Below are positions 61,517 through 64,000 of a stretch of DNA of 64,000 bases, piece after piece. Origin of the DNA: Diacronema lutheri (lineage: Eukaryota > Haptophyta > Pavlovophyceae > Pavlovales > Pavlovaceae); contig JAGTXO010000001.1 of assembly GCA_019448385.1 (NCBI GenBank), positions 1,550,001 to 1,614,000 on the forward strand, in the 5' to 3' direction. The position numbers and the translations under genes are program-made. The notes under the pieces are model-generated. The model saw nothing but the letters and a program-made list of their open reading frames with translations. It had not been told where the DNA came from and searched no databases. The stretch's first letter is position 1. Every line of letters begins with the position of its first letter.

Positions 61517-62740
61517 ATGATGGCCGCGGTGAGCGTCGCTTGGTGGGCAGTGGCCGCGGCCTCGCTGCGCTTCCGCGCGGACGGGACCTTCACTGTCTTG
61601 CAGGTGGCGGACATGCACATCGCCAACGGCCCGGCGTCTGCGTGCGTCGACCTCTCCGACGCGCACCGCGCGCACCCGTGCTCGGACGTCAACACGACTG
61701 CGTTGCTGCGGCGGGCCCTCCGCGCCGTCGACGCCGATTTGGTCGTCTTCACCGGCGACAACATCTTCGTTGACGAGTGCACCGACGTCCTCACGTCGCT
61801 CAAGCGCGCGTTCCTCCCCGCGATTGAGGCGGGAGTGCCGTGGGTCGCGACGCTGGGCAACCACGACGAGGCCGCTCCCGCCGAGCGGCGCGCTGCGCTC
61901 ATGCGCCACGTCGCGAGTCTGCCGGGCTTCGCGGCGGCGTTGGGCCCGCCGAGCATGCACAACGGCGCGGGCACATTCGCGCTGCACGTTGGCGCGCAGC
62001 GCAGCGCCGCCGAGCCGTCCGGCCTTACGCTCTTCGTGCTCGACTCGGGCGGGCCGGTGAACGGCAGCTTCGACTGCCTGCACGCAGACCAGCTCCGCTG
62101 GCTGGAGGACGAGGCGGCCGCGGCGAGGGAGCGCCAACGAGGGCAGCCACCCGCCGCAGCGCTCGCCTTCTTCCACATCCCGCTGCCGCAGTACGCCGAG
62201 CTGCTCCGCGCACGCGTGCCCATCTCAGGCAGAAACGGACAGCGCGTCAGTTGCTCCGTAACTGACGCGGGTGCGTTTGCGGCGGTCGAACGCGCGCGCG
62301 ATGTCAAGGCTGTCTTCGTGGGTCACGACCACGTGAGCGACTTTTGCGGCCTGTGGCGCGGCGTGCAGCTGTGCTACGCGGGCGGCGTCGGCTATCACGC
62401 GTACGGCGAAGCCGGTTGGCCGCGTAGGCTGCGCGTGATTCGTGCGCGTGCGCACGGCCGGCGCGTCGTGAGCTGGAAGGAGCTCGATGCGCTGCCGGAC
62501 GGCCAGTTTGCGCGGGAGGGGCTCGCGCCAGTGGACTGTGAGCTGCTCTGGGCGGCGCCGGGCGAGCTGGGCCGCGAGGCGGACGATTGCGCCGGCATCC
62601 CGCGCGCACGCCGCCACCCGCCGATCGAACGCGTGCTGACCTTTGGCCCTCGCCGCTTGCCGGCGCGGCACGTGGCGTCCGCCGGCGACATCGCTGAGCC
62701 GAGCCAGGCGAGCGCAACCGCCTTGGGCCACCGCCATTGA
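61517..62740 (+). CDS. Calcineurin-like metallophosphatase (DCR2/PAP28-like)
   Basis: One exon, 407 aa; ATGs at 61517 and 61520. A short hydrophobic N-terminus (AAVSVAWWAVAAASL) suggests secretion or membrane entry. Metal-binding motifs run in order: VLQVADMHIA (DxH), VVFTGDNIFVDE (GDxx), VATLGNHDEAA (GNHD), FFHIPLP and VFVGHDHVSDF (GHDH). PCSDVNTTALLRRAL matches the PAP28/PAP29 and yeast Dcr2 branch. It probably hydrolyses phosphomonoesters, and the natural substrate is unknown. Residues after about 360 are variable. It is head-to-head with PUS7. Confidence 0.9.
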   Translation: MMAAVSVAWWAVAAASLRFRADGTFTVLQVADMHIANGPASACVDLSDAHRAHPCSDVNTTALLRRALRAVDADLVVFTGDNIFVDECTDVLTSLKRAFLPAIEAGVPWVATLGNHDEAAPAERRAALMRHVASLPGFAAALGPPSMHNGAGTFALHVGAQRSAAEPSGLTLFVLDSGGPVNGSFDCLHADQLRWLEDEAAAARERQRGQPPAAALAFFHIPLPQYAELLRARVPISGRNGQRVSCSVTDAGAFAAVERARDVKAVFVGHDHVSDFCGLWRGVQLCYAGGVGYHAYGEAGWPRRLRVIRARAHGRRVVSWKELDALPDGQFAREGLAPVDCELLWAAPGELGREADDCAGIPRARRHPPIERVLTFGPRRLPARHVASAGDIAEPSQASATALGHRH

Positions 62741-62859
62741 AAGCATGCACGAAATGTTTGCATTCGGTCTCGGACTCGCGTGCTGATCATGACGCCGGCG
62801 GCTGGACGGTTCAAAAGCGCCGCGCGGGCACAAGAGTTTCAGATGGCGAAGGAGGCATC

Positions 62860-64000
62860 TCATTGGACGACGCCGTTGAGCAGCTTGGAGATGGTCGCAT
62901 CGTTGCGTATGATGGTCGATTTGAGAGCACGGATCTTGTCCTTCTCTTCGGCCAGCTGCTGCTCTACGGCTTCGAGGCTGCCCTCGAGCGCCTTCACGTC
63001 GCCGTCCACCTCCTGGCCCTCCTCGCGCAGCCTCGCCTTGTGCTTGCTGTGCAGGCCGCGCCAGTGCTCGAGCTCGCGCGTCATGGCGTCCAGGTCCTGC
63101 GCGCCACAGCGGCGATCCCCGGCGCGTGCCGGGCGGTGGTCAGATGACGACCAACGAGCGCCAGGTTGCGCGCAGGCAGGCGGACGCGGGCGCCACGCCG
63201 TGCGCACCGCACTGCCGGCCCGCGCACGGCGTTGGCGCGCGAGGCAAAGGCTGCGCCGTGCGCGGGCCGGTGCGGCGCGGCGTCGCTCTCGCGGGGGCAG
63301 GGGCGCACCTCGTGCACGTATTCGAGGCTCTTGCCGAGCGGGTTGGTCGACTGGCAGAGCGCCTGGATGTCGGCGCGCAGCTTCTGGATCTCGTCCTTTG
63401 AGCGCTGCCGGTCGACGGTCTCCCTGCCGCCCGGCTGCGCCTTCTTCCTGCCCAAAATGATCCCACCGCCGCCGCCGCCGCCGCCGCGCGTGTCCGCCGC
63501 GTCCGCGTGCTGTCTGCCGTCGGCGTCGCGCGCCTCCTCCATCGCCTTTTGCGTCTCGAGGATGTCCTTGACAATCTTGGTGTGGCCCTCGCCGCCCTCG
63601 CCTTTGAGCAGCCCCACCGACGCCATCGCCTCGCCCTTCTCGCTCACAAACTCGACGCCGCCGTCGTCGTCGTCGTCGGGCGGCGCTGCGCCCTCGGCGA
63701 TGAGAGCGCGCATGACGGCAGTCGCCTCACCGCGCGGCACCGTCGGTTCGACCTTGACCACGTTGCTCGACACCTTTGGCGCGGGGCGGCGGGCGGAGCG
63801 CGGGCGCGCCGCCTTGCCGCCGCCGCCGTCGTCTGCGCTCGGCATCTCCGATTGGAACGAGTTGAGCGCCGAGCCGCTCGGCGGCTCGGGAGCGACGGCA
63901 GGCAGGGGCGCTGCGACGGGCTCGGGCATTGGCAGCGGGAGGTGCGTGGGCTCGGGCGGCGGCGGCGCGGGCGGTGGTGGCGCCGGCTCCTTGCTCCTCG
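62860..64000 (-). CDS. IFT54: Intraflagellar transport protein IFT54 (TRAF3IP1), 5' partial
   Basis: Two visible exons: 63309 to beyond 64000, and 63096-62860, with a 212-base intron (GTGCGC...GCGCAG), phase 0. The reading frame stays open to the window edge (Pro-rich: EPAPPPPAPPPP), so the N-terminal CH domain lies outside. The C-terminus matches the MIP-T3/IFT54 coiled coil: DEIQKLRADIQALCQSTNPL, GKSLEYVHE-DLDAMTRELEH and KIRALKSTIIRNDATISKLL. IFT54 is part of the IFT-B complex that carries tubulin and other cargo along cilia. The middle is a disordered, Asp- and Gly-rich linker. The restored NPLGKSLEYVHE-DLDAM block across the splice makes the call firm. Confidence 0.88.

Overview
The window is a very GC-rich, gene-dense piece of a protist nuclear genome. 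The genes are eukaryotic: spliceosomal introns, RAE1, IFT54, TMEM87/GOST, HECT, PUS7, DUS2, calpain and a receptor-kinase-like RGS/AGC kinase. Ciliary genes (an EFHC/Rib72-like DM10 protein, IFT54, possibly CCDC57) imply a flagellated cell. Several products begin with a signal peptide followed by a basic, Ala/Ser-rich stretch, the bipartite presequence of algae with a secondary plastid. Together with the base composition this best fits a haptophyte, possibly a pavlovophyte such as Diacronema; that assignment is inference.

About 32 protein genes are recognisable, and they almost alternate in strand. From left to right: a Fanzor RNA-guided nuclease (+, 5' end beyond the window); JmjC/cupin_4 oxygenase (-); protein kinase (+); XRN-like exonuclease (-); membrane protein (+); DUS2 (-); small unknown protein (+); cyclophilin (-); DEAD-box helicase (+); large coiled-coil protein (-); putative plastid protein (-); TMEM87-like GOST protein (+); unknown protein (-); S28 serine peptidase (+); C2-calpain with zinc-binding repeats (-); EFHC-like protein (-); ABM monooxygenase (+); DNA polymerase eta (-); DMT transporter (+); ClpP (-); RAE1 (+); UGPase (-); ribosomal protein eS1 (-); frataxin-like protein (+); double-CXXC protein (-); HECTD1-like E3 ligase (-); RGS/AGC kinase (+); F-box/kelch protein (-); PH/UVR coiled-coil protein (+); PUS7 (-); metallophosphatase (+); and IFT54 (-, 5' end beyond the window).

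Thirteen head-to-head pairs have start codons only 10 to about 135 bases apart, so nearly every promoter must be bidirectional. Convergent 3' ends lie 19 to about 400 bases apart. Most introns are about 90 to 295 bases; many begin GTGCGC/GTGCGG and end in a CG-rich run plus CAG. Every C/G homopolymer tract found in an intron is C on the coding strand.

The genes are mostly unrelated housekeeping functions: tRNA modification, translation, RNA export and decay, DNA damage bypass, protein turnover, nucleotide-sugar metabolism, cilia and plastid. There is no operon-like pathway. The most notable element is the intron-bearing Fanzor nuclease with an apparently complete RuvC triad and zinc ribbon. 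Next is a calpain carrying an N-terminal C2 domain and a C-terminal series of LIM-like Cys/His repeats. No tRNA, rRNA or CRISPR array was found.
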